64,000 nucleotides of DNA from Atrina japonica (taxonomy: Eukaryota; Mollusca; Bivalvia; Pterioida; Pinnidae): assembly GCA_030159075.1 (NCBI GenBank), contig BROG01000154.1, positions 1 to 64,000 on the forward strand. Direction: 5' to 3'. The translations under genes and the position numbers were made by a program. Numbering within the stretch: the first letter of the stretch is position 1; every line of letters begins with the position of its first letter. Under the pieces are notes generated by a model that did not search any database, had not been told where the DNA came from, and saw only the letters and a list, made by a program, of their open reading frames with translations. Shown piece by piece: positions 51,867-64,000 of the stretch.

Positions 51867-52317
51867 TAAGATTGTATTAATCCACTGTACTACGTGTATT
51901 ATACATATAAGATGTGTTATGAGGGCTTCACTACTACTCATATATAAAACTAACAGCCGTATCTCATTCATTCATCTTGAACACTTAATGAAGCAATCAA
52001 CTGATTTTCACATAATTTTGTTTTTAATTTCTTTTCTAATATGAAAGAGTCAGCAAAGATGATCCTATTTACAGTAGAAATTTCATGCATCATAAACAAC
52101 AGTGACATTTTCAACCATTGTATGTAAAATACAGGTGTTGAAGCTGGGAGAAACTACATGTTACAAAAATTATATACAGGTAATACAAGAAATGAGATAT
52201 TCTATTGACCTTTGAACTCTTAAATATCATTCATACACAGTAGTAGCTTAATTGCAATTTAAATAATGTTTTTTTTTCTGTGAAGGATGTTGTAATTTTT
52301 CCATAAGTTCTCTGTTT

Positions 52318-55300
52318 TCACATATTTCGTAGCTTTGCTAATCGTGATGATAGTTCATCCTGAAAATGACAAAATAATTGATTTAAAGATTTTTATTCCT
52401 TTATTTGGTGCAAATTTAATTTGATAAAATGACTTGTACATTAAACAAATTAAAAAAAGAAATGCACCTCCAATTAATCTCACAGCTCTCATACATTGTA
52501 GGTAACTATAAAAGTTAACTCTGTCTTTCCCTAATGACTATGGAAAGATAACTCTGTCTTTCCCTAATGACTATGGAAAGATAACTCTGTCTTTCCCTAA
52601 TGACTATGGAAAGATAACTCACATACACCATGAAGTCACAGTACAATTTGTGACATACAGTCTTCTTTTGCAGTGCATAGTTATGTCATACTTTGTTTGC
52701 GTAGATCTACATAAACATGTGTTTAAAACATGTCAGAAAAACAATCAAACATGTGTGTGTTGAGTAGAAATGGAAATCTCCACCCTCGCTGTAAGAATCT
52801 GAAATTCCAAATCCTGGGGAGGCCCTCGGATTGGACACACAGACTCATAACACTCTGGTGGATATTTCCTTAACTTATCAACACACTCATGTATGATTAT
52901 ATTAATCTTGCAAATATCTTAGTTATCCCTGGGATAAATGGGATTGGTCAATATTATCTGCCGTGACTATATCAACGCATTAAAATGGTTCAGCTAGATT
53001 TTGTTTCAGCAGAAGACGTTGAAATATTTCATTTAGCATGTTTAGGTGCTTTCTGATATAATATCATAATATGGTACTGATAAAATTACTATTTTCTCTA
53101 TCATAGAATGTTTCTAATTACTGAAAAATATCAATCATTTCATCATTTCAAAAATTACAACCCCATTTTGATACTCAGATGATAATTTCACCTTAATCCT
53201 AATGAAATCTGACGTTTGAGTGAGAAATCCCAAATTTGGATACTAATCTTCTGTATAAACCAGAGGGATCTTGGTGCCCACCATGGAATGTTCTATGTCT
53301 GATCTATGACAGACTGTTCTTTTCTCTTCTTTTGTGTCACAACATTGAATTTGAACTTAAATCCATATTTCTGAGAAATACTTTTTTCACAAGATTATTG
53401 CAAAACTGAACTTGAACTGAACATATTACATTTTAAGACAGAATGGAATTCAACATGACCGACAGGTGTCCATTTTGGAATCCGATCTCTCTAAAAATGT
53501 AATATGCACAATAAGACCTCATGGGGAACTTTCAAGTCAAATTTCAAGGAGACCCCTACAGTCCTTTCTGAGAAGTAGAAGTAACAAACTTCCTTTGGTC
53601 AAAATCCAAGATGGCCACCTGTCAGCCATGTTGGAAGCCGATCTCTCTAAAAATGTAATAGGCACAATTAAACCTCAAGGGGAACTTGCACGTAAAATTT
53701 CAAGGAGATCCCTTCAGTCCTTTCTGAGAAATAGCAATAACAATCTTCCTTTGATCAAAATCTTGGATTCTGATCTTTCTGAAAATGTTATATGCACAAC
53801 TAGGTCTCAAGGGGAACCTTCCTGTCAAATTTCAAGGAGATCCCTTCGATCATTTCTGAGAAGAAGCGGTTACAATTTTCCTTTGGTAAAAATCCAAGAT
53901 GGCCCCCTGTCGGCCATGTTGGATTCCAATCTCTCTGAAAATGTAATATGCACAACTAGAACTCAAGGGGAACCTTCATGTCAAATTTCAAGGAGATCCT
54001 TCAGTCCTTTCTGAGAAATAGCAGTAACAAGAATTGTTCAGGACGGACTGACGACAGACGGACCACGGATGCAGGGCCATATGAATAGCCCACCATCTAT
54101 TGATAACAAAGCAAAGGTTATTAACTGACCTGCTCTTGTGAGGCTTGCGTTGATGTGGTTCCAATAGCTGATCCTTGAGCAGATGGTAAATCCATGTTTA
54201 ACTCCAGGCTGAAAATATAAGATATGTTTGATCAGATGTGCAGAAAAAAGAATATCAAACAAGAGGGTCTCAATTACAAACAGAGTCCCATGCACATAAT
54301 CATGGATACTGTACTAGTTCATTAAAACTTACATTCAAGTAGGATGACCTTTCTATCAGTTATTTTGTTTTTAAATATAACATGTATAACTTGACTTTTA
54401 TACAGTTCTTTGCTGTTGTCACTCTTTGTAAAATAAACTTTTGGGTTGATTGAGCAGCTGCATGGATTGCATGAGCCCTTGGCTAAGCAGGTCAAGTTGA
54501 GAATATTCTAAGACTTTAGTAAATTCTCTCAAGTTTTATGGTGCCTGCTCTGGGTTGGAATTCCAGTTTGGCTGTGCACTTTTTTTCTCTTTTGATACAA
54601 ATACAAATTTGCTGAAGTGTAGGGGTGGGATTTTATATTTACATACCCAGCTTCATCTGCGACTTGCACCATTAGACTATCTACTTCTCCCTGTGGTGTT
54701 GTTAGTGTTGAGGTATTGCTCATCGTACTCTCCATTACTTGTGATTGGACATCAAGATTCTCAAACTGTTGCTCAAATCTGTCCATCAAATTTGACACCT
54801 TTGAAATGAAAGAATCAATATCACTGCACAATGATTCATATATAACAAGCAACATCTTAAGCAAAATAGACAAATAAAAGCCCAAAATAATAATGAAAGA
54901 AGACCCAATTAAGGAAAGGTCACAAAACCCATTGAGAAGTGGTTTGCAAGCAGATCTTGTGAAACTGATAAACCGGGATCATGTTGTCAGAAACTTGAAT
55001 CATACATCCATGTAGATCACTCAGAAACAATCTGTTTTTCAATGCATGCTGTGGTTCTGCAGAAAATTATTTTCACAGAGGGGTACCTTTTGCTACCTAC
55101 TTTGCCCCAACCTGGATCCAACCCTGGTCTGGCCCCAAAACACAAATCTGGTAGAAAACCTTGGTAGAGTACTTACTGCCTATAAAGATTCATCAAAATC
55201 ACTTCCGTGATTTTGAAATACAGGCTGATAGTGTGAAAAAATACCCCAGCTCTTTTTTGCAGTCTTAAAAAAAATTCATAAAAAAATCTAAAAATTACAT

Positions 55301-58300
55301 TTTCACAAAATTCTTGCACAAAAACATTCCTTCACAAAATTACTGGTAAAACATGTGAAATTATGGTAATTCATCACAGTGAATACAAGGGGAGATAATA
55401 AAAGAAAATGTACAAAAAGAATTAAAATGACAAAGTCTCAAAACCATGTCAAAAATTAATTTTTGGATGGGGATTGATGACATTAGCTCACTTGAGCTTT
55501 TGGCTCAGGTGAGCTAAAAATGAATTTATGCAGGGTAATGCATTTAAACTGTGATTCCATCACACCGAGGTATACATCTTTGCTGACTATTTTCCCAATT
55601 TGACACAAATTCACAATAAAATTTTTATCTTGATCATGGCATTTCCCCCCAAATTGGTATAAAAACGCCTGGTTTTCAAGGTGAATGTACATAGGAATCT
55701 CATTATCTCAAAATTCACGGGACTGTCCTGTTTACTATAAGATATCTGAAATTCGAGATATCCAAAATTTCTATTCATATATTTTCCATTCTTATTGGAC
55801 AACGGATAGACCTACACTTGGTAGTTCTTAATTCAAAATGGTTTTAAGCAATAGTCAATTACACTTTTACCGTAGTTCGTTGATGGGAGTTGATTGTCCC
55901 ATGTTTTGCAGGTAAACAAGTTATTTTGTACAATGATTTTTGCATACAAAAGGTAAACCTTTAGTCGCAGATAGTAATTTTGAGATAACAAGTGGCAATT
56001 CTATAATATTTCAATACTTTGGACCAGAAGAATACGTTAAGATATGTGAATTATAATAACTTTGAGATATCTGGAATTAAATTAGTATCAATATATAGTA
56101 AAATAATCAGGACCAAACGTTCCACTTTGACATTACCGGAATTTCAACTTATCCAATTCTGACATAATGAGATTCCACTGTATTAATTTTCTTTATTACA
56201 AAGGTTAAATGCAGTTAATCACAAATGAAGAGTACATATTAGGTGTAACCTATTCTAGTTGATTTTACCTGTTACCTGTCCATTTCATGTCTGATGGCAC
56301 ATAAGGCCTCCTACCAGGTAGCTGATTTTAACTAGTGTTTAAGTCAACATTGAACAATGTAATTCTACTTACCTTTTCTAAATTCATAGATTTCATTGCA
56401 GATTCCATGGATTTCACTACTCCAGCCATAGACCCTGTTACCTAGTAAGGAAAAATAAATTGTTTATATATTTGTCCAAAAAAAATAAAAATTCATCGCA
56501 TATTTTCTTTAAAACAATTTTCTTTTAATATTTCAAAGATCTGAAGTATGATTGTAGCCCTAAGAAATTCATGTGGCAAGATTTGCACACATATATGTAA
56601 AAATACTTACTGGTATGTAAGTAAATTTACTCATGTACCAGTATTGAAATTTTGCATATGAACGTGTTTGGTACTCACAAAAGTAAATTTACTTGTGGAA
56701 CAGATTTGCTCTATGACTTCTGAGGTAATGCTAAAGTAAATTTACTCACATGTAAATTTCAATGCTATGCAAATGTGTCAAATGAACATATATCGATTCA
56801 AATTTACTGATGTAAATAATTTTGAAAGAGATAGTTAGGTCTACACATCTACAAGAGAGAAACATACCTAGTTATATGTGCCATATCATATATATATATA
56901 AAATTTAATAAATTCATCAATGATGTGAATGGTAATTAAGCCACGCCCCCAGACAGCACTACTTTTTGCTTACATGTCGGTCATTTGCAATACACAAATG
57001 TGTTTTACGTCACGCAAGATAAAAACAGTTCATCGTAGTGAAAGTGGTCATAGGATACAGTCGCGAATGCACTACACAAAAGAAAAATCTATTAGTATCA
57101 TCATGTCTTCCATTTCAACTGGTAATTTAAATCAGCCCCAAGCTCAAGTGCATTAGCATCGATTTTAAATTCAAGTACAGTCAGACCTATTTCAAATTCC
57201 TCTTTCAATAACTGTTAACTAAAGCAGCCACACATCAACTTCATCGTGACGATGACGTCAAAATGATGTAACAGTATTGTGTTGTCTGCGGTTGTCATAA
57301 CGATGAATTTAAGTGTGACAGTTTAACTTCTTTGTTTATATTATTTGGGAAAATTGATTAATAAACACTGAATTTTTAAAAATTACACAGTGTGCACAGT
57401 ATTCATTCAGGTCATTTCCTAGTAACAAGGAAAAAATATAGAATCAATAGACTCTTTCATGATAACTGCAGTCCTGCAACTCTGAGGGAATATATGATAC
57501 ATATACCCGCAAAAATATAGACGTCGTTATAGTAACTGATTGTTTTTTTATGCCACTTTCCGGGAATCCATATCATTTATTCCCTCTAAGTTACAGGATC
57601 GCAGTTATCTTGAAAGGGTCTATGCTTAAATGAGGTATTAAATTTCAGGTGTCCTGACGATTCCACTAAAACTACTGGATGTTTATTATACGCTAAATCT
57701 TATGTAACTGAGTTAGGGATGTTGATACTTTTATCTACCCGACTTCAATACGAACTTCAGTTTACTTGGAACTTATAACTATGTATGCGTGTAGAGTACA
57801 TTAATTACCTATATGTTTTTCAGAAGATTAAAAAGGGTACAAATAAAATGCATCAAATAAATATGTTATTAAAAGCAGTGATCGCTGTAAAAAGTAAGCA
57901 TACAATGTCCCTGTATTATAAAAGTTTAAGTAAATCTGTACCTGCTTTCATAATACGAAACATACTGTCCATTCATGCTGGTAAAACTTTTTAGAAAGCT
58001 GCAATTTGTTTTTGTTTTGTTTCAAAAGTTTTTAACATTCAATGTTTTATACAAGTAAAATTCCCAGGTTTCAAAAACTTATTTTAACATCAACAAATGA
58101 ACTCTTTCAAGGATGGAAAGAATACCAATTATGGGGATATTCCATTCATTTAATGCAAAAATGCATGTTAAAACTCTACATTGGTATATCTTCAGGTTTT
58201 AACAAAATTTGATAGCTGTTCCTGTGTATAATTCATTTTTTATAAAAATGACAGCATGTATGCTTTTCAATAAAGGAAACCATTTCATTTCTTTTCCATC

Positions 58301-61300
58301 AACACCATCCCACAAAATACAATGCACTAATTGAATTCTTTCCGAGTGTTTTTAAAGAAAATCTCGGACAAAATTCACAGGATTGGCGAGATGCGGACAA
58401 TCTTTGAGACTGTAAATGGTTTCAGCTACATCTATTTGAAACAATAAATGAACATGTATAAATCATCAATAATTATGTTTGACGAGAACAGTTTCCTACT
58501 GTCATTCAGCTTCTTCCGATATATAGAGAAGTGTTCCGAAAAACTGGAAGTTGAAACCTTTGACAACAGGAAGAAGGTCACTTTGTTCTTGTTTTGGAAG
58601 GTACTTTTTAATTAGTGTTATGGAATAAATTTTGGAATGGATGAAATATTCATTCTCAGTTTGTTGTTGATTGTACATTGCAGAAAACTTCAATCGAGGC
58701 ACAGATGTTTATTTTCTTTGAAAAAGTACAGGTAAGACTCAGTCTGTGAGTTTTTATTCAGCATCTGGGACTTCGCACATTTCGCGTTGAGAGTGCAGGG
58801 GTCAGTATTCATAAAGATTCTTAAGTTTTATACTTAAAGTAACTCTTAAGTAGAAAACAAATTTTTTGCTAAGAAATAATTCTTAAGTAAAATTCACAAT
58901 GATGCTAAGAGTAATTCTCAGCTACTTAAGTATGTTACCAAGGGAAATCTGGGGAAAGCCCAGTTTGTAAATAGATTTTGCCAACCAAAACATCGATATG
59001 GTACCCACCAAAGCATGAATAAAGCTGAATGAAACTCAAGATGATGGCATGCTTTTCTGAGATATTGATAGCTCAAATATTTGATGCTTTGAAATTAAAA
59101 CTGACCTGATATCCTCCTATAATAAACTTGATCAATTTCTGCAGTTCTTGCATGCATGTAACAGGCATTTTAGAGTGACAGGCTTATCCAGAGTTGAATT
59201 TCTTTCAAGATATTAATTTATTATTTTTTTTTTTATATAATAAGTTTCCCACGAAGTTACACTGCCTGTACTAAAGTTTACATTACAGAATTGTTAGGTT
59301 TGTTACAACCTTCCTTTAAAATTTCTTCACTAACATGGCATTTCTTAATGAAAAAGAAAACTTAAGAAATTCTTAAATCATTTAGGAGTCCTCTTTGGTA
59401 CTCTTAACTTTAAGCACATTCTTAAGTGCTAAGTAAGTTTATGAATTATACTTAAGAATTTCACCCACATTTGAGAAATTTCTTAACCACTTAAGTAAGA
59501 AAAAAGTTACTTAAGTATTTTTTCATACTTAAGTATAGATTAAGAATCTTAATGAGTACCAGCCCAGATATACAATGATGACTAATATAACTAATCCGCT
59601 TTTATACCTGTTGTGGCACTTGTTTTCTGCTGAAACACTTAAAAATATGTCTGCGTGTGGGAAAATGAAGTGGAAATGTTTCAAAACATTTTTCCACACA
59701 ATTTTTTTTTCTACTATAAGTTCAATAGCTTTTTATGATCCTAGTTCAGCTTTAAAATTTAAATATTGGAAAAATATTCTTGGTTTGCTCAAATTTTGGG
59801 ATATATATATTGGAGTTAAGAAAAACATTTTTACAATATTGCCAGTTTTCAGACGTGTATTTGAAATTATATGTAACTGAGAAGTATTAAATAATTCATT
59901 TAACTACGTATATATATTTTTTTAAAATTCTGATCGGCAATCACTCACCCGATTGATATTGCGAATATGAATCGCCAAAATGACTTTAAAAACATGTTAT
60001 AATTATTAGAACATATTTTTTATCAAATACATTATGATGTATATTCGCAGAACTGTCATTTTGTATTTACACCTGCCCCTTAAACAGAACTTTCTCAGAT
60101 GTCTATGGAAAGGATTGTGGGTATACATGTAGTTCCAATCCTTTGAATTTTGAGATCCAAGATCTTCACTCGTAATTAATTTGTCTCTTTTGGGTGAATA
60201 TTCTACAGTTCGATGCTCATACATGTAGTTTTTAGTTTCGTTTACAGTGACATATTTTTCTTTTTTCTTTTGAGAATTAATCAAATCATTTTGATTTTTT
60301 TAAATCAAATAACATGGTGATAATGCAAATTTAATTTTTAAAATGGAATATTCCATCAAAGGTAAACAATCTTACTCTCTCTGAGTAGTGAACATCAAAA
60401 CATCATGAAGTTGATCTGGAAATATATTAGTTTTGATTGTTTCTCTCTTGACTAAAGAGATATGTGACCCAAACAACTTCATGAATTTAAACAGTGATTA
60501 ACGGACAACCAACCATCAAACTAAGTTATGTATACAGGTAGGGGCAAGGTAAAATAATCACCTGCGGGTAATATGTTATTGAAAAGGTGGGACTTCATGA
60601 CTTGAGGTTACTAAAGCGATATCAAATATTTTTTATTCAAAAATAAGAACTTGTCTGCACGACAGACCAACAGGTCAAGTATGACAATGACCATCATATT
60701 CTGGCATGGGCGTTTCTCATTGCTAATTACTCTATTTTTCACAACTTCAGCAATAGTTAGTAGCGGGTCAATGTTTGTATTTGTAAGCATTTTTTAAGAA
60801 TTTTCCAAGTAATGTTAACAAAAGGTATAACCTGATAAATCATTGATATGATTTCAGTCCTTCACAGTCACGAACTGTAGTGATGATTTTTCACATCGCA
60901 AACTGAGGCAACAATTTTTTACATTGCAAACTGCGGTGACCTGTGTTGAGGTAAATCGCAGAATTGCAGATGAGCAAGATATGTATGACCACTGCACTGA
61001 TGTGATTTTTGAAGGAATTCGCGTGGCCCATGTTGTATAGGCAGAGTAGGGCACCCTGCTAAAACCCTGTATCTGGAACACTGATGACAATATACATGTA
61101 CTAACTTGTTTCATGGTTACTGCAGTCTGTACTCTAGAGGCTACGGCATCTATCCTGGCACTCATTTTCCTGAAGTTTAAAGACTGATTCTTTTGTCGGA
61201 TTGCATTCTCTGCATGTATACGAGCGCCCTCTAGATTTCCTTTCTGTATAGCCTGTTAATTATATATGTGATATATAATGGAATTGGTTAATTAATATAA

Positions 61301-62579
61301 TTTTTTTTACAGAATAACAGTTTATATGTAGGTCTCATTAGTTTTCATTGATGGAAATGATAGCCAGGGCTTCATGTCACAGGAAATTTTTAAGTGACAT
61401 TTGGTTGAAACAGTATTTTATTTCGAACTATCAAAGTATGATTCTACAATGTATATAAAATTAGAATTGAGCAAAAAGATTTGTTATCTTAAGTAACATT
61501 TAAACTTGTATCTTTACTGCAAGAAAAAAGTATCGTACATCAAGAATGAATTCTAAATGATAAATATCAATATTCTTTGGAGTATGATGCGTACTGGTAA
61601 CCGTAACCACTTATTAATAAAGTCTGAATAATGTTGTAATCACAGAATATAAATGTAGTATATGTTTGTTCGTTGTTTTACAACATGCCACCTAAATTTT
61701 TTCACTTATATGGACATGAGACCAGCTTTAGATGAAGTTCCACAAATATTGCCCTGTGCTATGGACTGAGGCCACTGCATTAAAGGTTCTTAGATAAAGT
61801 TCCACAAATATTGCCCTGTGCTATGGACTGAGGCCATTGCACTGAGGGTTCTATTATGTGCCACACCTGCAGTGACATGGGACCTATTTGTGAAGGAACA
61901 GTCACCACCATTTTTAAATGTCTTTGGTATGACCTGGCAGGGATGCTCTAACCATCTGACCATGGAGGCCCAGATTTTTGGCTACTAATGCTATGAAATT
62001 ATGCCAATGTGCGACATGTAGTTTAAAGTAGAACCTTCATTTGAGGTCTCATCTCAATGCTAACTTATTCATGAAGATTTTAAAGTCCCATAACTCTGAC
62101 AGATAATAGTACATGTACTGCCAAATGTGTGCCATAACTGAACCCATTCTAGATATCATTGATATAAAGCAACAAAAAATGAAGAAAGAACATCAAATTA
62201 TTTGATGGAAACCAAGATATTACAAACGGACAAACTGACTGATGGAAACAGTATGCATCTTGATTTTCTAAGTTCTATCACAGTGGTATAGACATGTGAG
62301 ACTATTGCCTCTAGCTCCATGCATGCACTTGCAAATAATCTTGAGTTTAAAAAGTTTTAGGCTGATATCAGCCCAACATTGGTTTGAACTCATACCGTAG
62401 ATGTCAGTGGGGTAAATTATCAACACATTATCACTGAGGAAAAAAAGTTACAGAAGAAATGGAAACACATTACAATATTACCTTTTTCAATTTTGTTTTC
62501 TCTTCTCTTTCTGTTTTTTCACACTTTTTAGCATTGCGTTCTAAATCTTTTGCAGCAAACTTCAAATTAAATAAATGTT
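52318..62579 (-). CDS. CHMP1B: Charged multivesicular body protein 1B (5' end missing)
   Basis: ESCRT-III subunit that polymerises on membranes in multivesicular-body sorting, cytokinetic abscission and related scission events. Exons in transcript order: 62579-62482, 61252-61106, 56441-56373, 54798-54647, 54208-54130, 52359-52318; phases fit, giving 195 residues against 199 in human. Helix 1 is [20 protein letters not shown] and helix 2 includes [59 protein letters not shown] and [19 protein letters not shown] follow. The last exon encodes [13 protein letters not shown], a MIM1 motif that binds the MIT domain of VPS4. The sequence is nearer CHMP1B than CHMP1A. The first codon present is split, so an exon encoding only about four residues including the start must lie further upstream; it was not found. 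Confidence 0.93.
52517..52622 (+). repeat. 37-bp tandem repeat, three units
   Basis: TAACTCTGTCTTTCCCTAAT followed by GACTATGGAAAGA, repeated three times in CHMP1B intron 5. Each unit can form a short CTTTCC/GGAAAG hairpin. Confidence 0.88.
52757..52884. mobile_element. GTGTTGAGT MITE family, copy 3
   Basis: Ends GTGTTGAGTAGA and TTATCAACAC are inverted. The interior (AATCTCCACCCTCGCTGTAA, GGGAGGCCCTCGGATTGGAC-like) matches copy 1 reversed. In CHMP1B intron 5. Confidence 0.65.
53262..54075 (+). repeat. 1-kb dispersed repeat with internal units, copy 2
   Basis: Starts GGATCTTGGTGCCCACCATG and ends GACGGACCACGGATGCAGGG, as in copy 1 (31015-32065). It contains about four internal units with CTCTCTAAAAATGTAATATG and CAAATTTCAAGGAGATCCC. 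It lies in CHMP1B intron 5, ending about 55 bases from exon 5. An open frame of 182 codons across it is repeat translation. Confidence 0.8.
55075..55520 (+). repeat. Dispersed repeat ending in a GAGCTC hairpin, copy 2
   Basis: TTGCCCCAACCTGGATCCAA matches the copy at 48505-48800, and the copy ends with a hairpin at 55484-55516 (TAGCTCACTTGAGC and GCTCAGGTGAGCTA). In CHMP1B intron 4. Confidence 0.6.
55692..56182. mobile_element. 490-bp element with GGAATCTCATTAT ends
   Basis: GGAATCTCATTAT (55694-55706) and ATAATGAGATTCC (56164-56176) are exact inverted repeats; the right end continues ACTGTA, as in the CAGTGGAACCTC elements. The interior has GAGATATC-like blocks and no coding capacity. In CHMP1B intron 4. 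Confidence 0.6.
57447..57623. mobile_element. 177-bp foldback element with about 52-bp arms
   Basis: The left arm (ATAGACTCTTTCATGATAAC ...) and right arm (... GTTATCTTGAAAGGGTCTAT) are inverted with about 85% identity. A related half-copy with TCATAGTTACTGATTGTTTC and AAGTTACAGGATAGTGAAGG is at about 9085-9160. In CHMP1B intron 3... non-coding. Confidence 0.7.
58798..59565. mobile_element. 768-bp foldback element rich in CTTAAG
   Basis: Left end GGGGTCAGTATTCATAAAGA then TTCTTAAG; right end is the reverse complement of a near copy (ATCTTAATGAGTACCAGCCC). Both arms are dense in CTTAAG and TACTTAAG. The middle (about 58940-59340) is unrelated AT-rich sequence. Non-coding. In the CHMP1B intron between 56441 and 61106. 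Confidence 0.7.
61664..61975 (-). repeat. SINE with internal tandem duplication
   Basis: On the minus strand a tRNA-like head (GGCCTCCATGGTCAGATGGT, TAGAGCATCC) leads into a body and a tail (CATATAAGTGAAAAAATTTA, TTGTAAAACAACGAAC) like those of the SINE at 158-345. Inside, a 61-bp block starting AAAGTTCCACAAATATTGCC on the plus strand is present twice (61734 and 61795). In CHMP1B intron 1. Confidence 0.7.
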
Positions 62580-62599
62580 CTGGAATTCTTAAGGAAAAT

Positions 62600-64000
62600 A
62601 TGTACAATATTTGTTCTTGATGCATTCATTAGTAAAGTATTTGATTATACATTGGTACATGTACATACAGACTGAAGGCAAAAATGTTACATTATTCAAC
62701 TACATGTATTTTAGTACATTTTAATTTTTATTGTACATGTACATTTTGTAGGTGTATTATGATTCTGTCATATCAGGTCACTATTACAGAAATATTTGTT
62801 GGGCATTTGCCTACCCTGCCCCCTTGGAAATGGTAGGTACAAGTAAGTACATTTTTGTTTTGGTGGGGTACAATTCTACATTATCTTGTCATCTAACATA
62901 AAGTTATCTATAGTCATCAAAACTTGTTATGTTGAGATCGGTAATCTTTTTTACTCGGTTTACCTGGATTTACTCGTTTAACTCAAGATCAAGCACTAGT
63001 CACGGTTATTAGCATAGCCCTCCCACCTGCATAGAAATCCCCCCCGGGAAGAAGGGACACTGGCCTAAGGCTAACTTCCCCCAAGGAAATATGGGTATAG
63101 CAAAGAATTTCGCCCTACAAAGAATCAACATGAGCCCAACTTTTCTGCCTAGGAAAAGGCGCCCCAATATAGAATTCCTTCCCCCAAAGACATCATGCTC
63201 TCCCCCTTATCATAGTTTTAGCTATCTATCCATTCCCAATTCTATTTTTCTAATCCATATATGGGACAAAAATAGAGCCAGTGATTTTCCGCGATAGCGG
63301 AATCGACAATCTGAAATGGAATTTGTGTTTTTGAAAATTCTTAAAGAATTCCAACATGAGATAGAATTGATTAAATTGTGAACTAGTGTGCTATTTCTGT
63401 GTGTTATAAACTTCAGTTCTTTGTTTAATTAAAATATTTCATCACAAAATACTACATCATTTACTATTTTGTCCCATAGATCTATTAGCCTACATTTGCA
63501 CATCGAAAGATAAGGGCAATCATTTCCATAGTCGTAACATCAGTATTGACTGACACCTGCCGATCTGGTGTCTTCTAAAACAAAAATAGCTTTAATTTGA
63601 TATCTTGAATTACGTTTTCATAATGTTTATTTTAATTTCTGAATATATATACCAATTTTTAAAAATTTATAGTAAAACTTTCACAATGTACAATGCATAC
63701 TAACTTTTTATGACATACCGCTCGATTGACAGCCGGTTTTAGTTACCAACACAAACACATATTCACACCTTGACGTTTTTGACAGCGAGCTACGATGGCT
63801 GAAGACACGTGTGTAAAAAGAGGAGACTTCCTCCCATTTAAAAAATAAATACATCAGCACAGGTTGATAGTTTCCATGGAATCTTTATGGGGAAGGTGAT
63901 GTTTAATTTTGCAAAGTCTGTCAGCATAGTATAGATTACTCTAGTGTTGATACAATAAATTAAAAGACTAAAAATAAAATACATGTACATGTATGATTTA
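62600..64000. other. No gene recognised at the right end
   Basis: Should contain or lead towards the tiny first coding exon of CHMP1B, but no ATG followed by a donor in the right phase with a matching peptide was found. Around 63000-63190 the sequence is cytosine-rich on the plus strand (CCCTCCCACC, CCCCCCGGG). No other structure was seen. Confidence 0.35.

Noticed and set aside
53466..54014. 182-codon plus-strand open frame
   Set aside because: Lies within the dispersed repeat; its repeats of [15 protein letters not shown] reflect the repeat units, and it has no domain.

Overview
The window looks like nuclear DNA of a bivalve mollusc. It is AT-rich, its genes are split into short exons with GT-AG introns, and tRNA-headed SINEs, small terminal-inverted-repeat elements and minisatellites of kinds common in bivalves fill introns and intergenic space. 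A CARD/coiled-coil gene beside a secreted C1q-domain gene also fits bivalves, which carry expanded sets of both. The species is not determined. Exon boundaries below were placed by hand from splice motifs, reading phase and family conservation; no database was searched.

Layout. 1-3.4 kb: a SINE, a decayed LINE reverse transcriptase and a U1 snRNA gene. 3.4-12.2 kb, plus strand: WARS2, mitochondrial tryptophanyl-tRNA synthetase, complete in 7 exons; the end of exon 2 with its splice donor is amplified into a 48-bp minisatellite of about 22.5 copies, and intron 2 also holds a broken LINE ORF1. 12.3-16.8 kb: intergenic, with a 160-bp minisatellite and a SINE. 16.8-24.0 kb, plus: a CARD plus coiled-coil protein in 5 exons. 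25.7-30.7 kb, plus: a secreted coiled-coil/C1q-domain protein in 2 exons, its intron holding a 750-bp poly-T tract. 30.7-34.7 kb: intergenic repeats. 35.0-41.6 kb, minus: PM20D2-type M20 peptidase, complete in 6 exons. 43.4-47.9 kb, minus: homolog of the uncharacterised vertebrate CXorf65/C22orf15 family, 6 exons, with two perfect CRE palindromes just upstream. 47.9-52.3 kb: intergenic with nested inverted-repeat elements. 52.3-62.6 kb, minus: CHMP1B, an ESCRT-III subunit, complete except for the first few residues. 62.6-64 kb: no gene recognised.

The genes do not form a pathway. WARS2, PM20D2, CHMP1B and U1 are housekeeping functions; the CARD and C1q genes, only 1.7 kb apart on the same strand, are plausible innate-immunity neighbours. 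The most unusual observation is the WARS2 array, which places about 20 GT splice donors in a row, each followed by an in-frame stop if used in place of the first.
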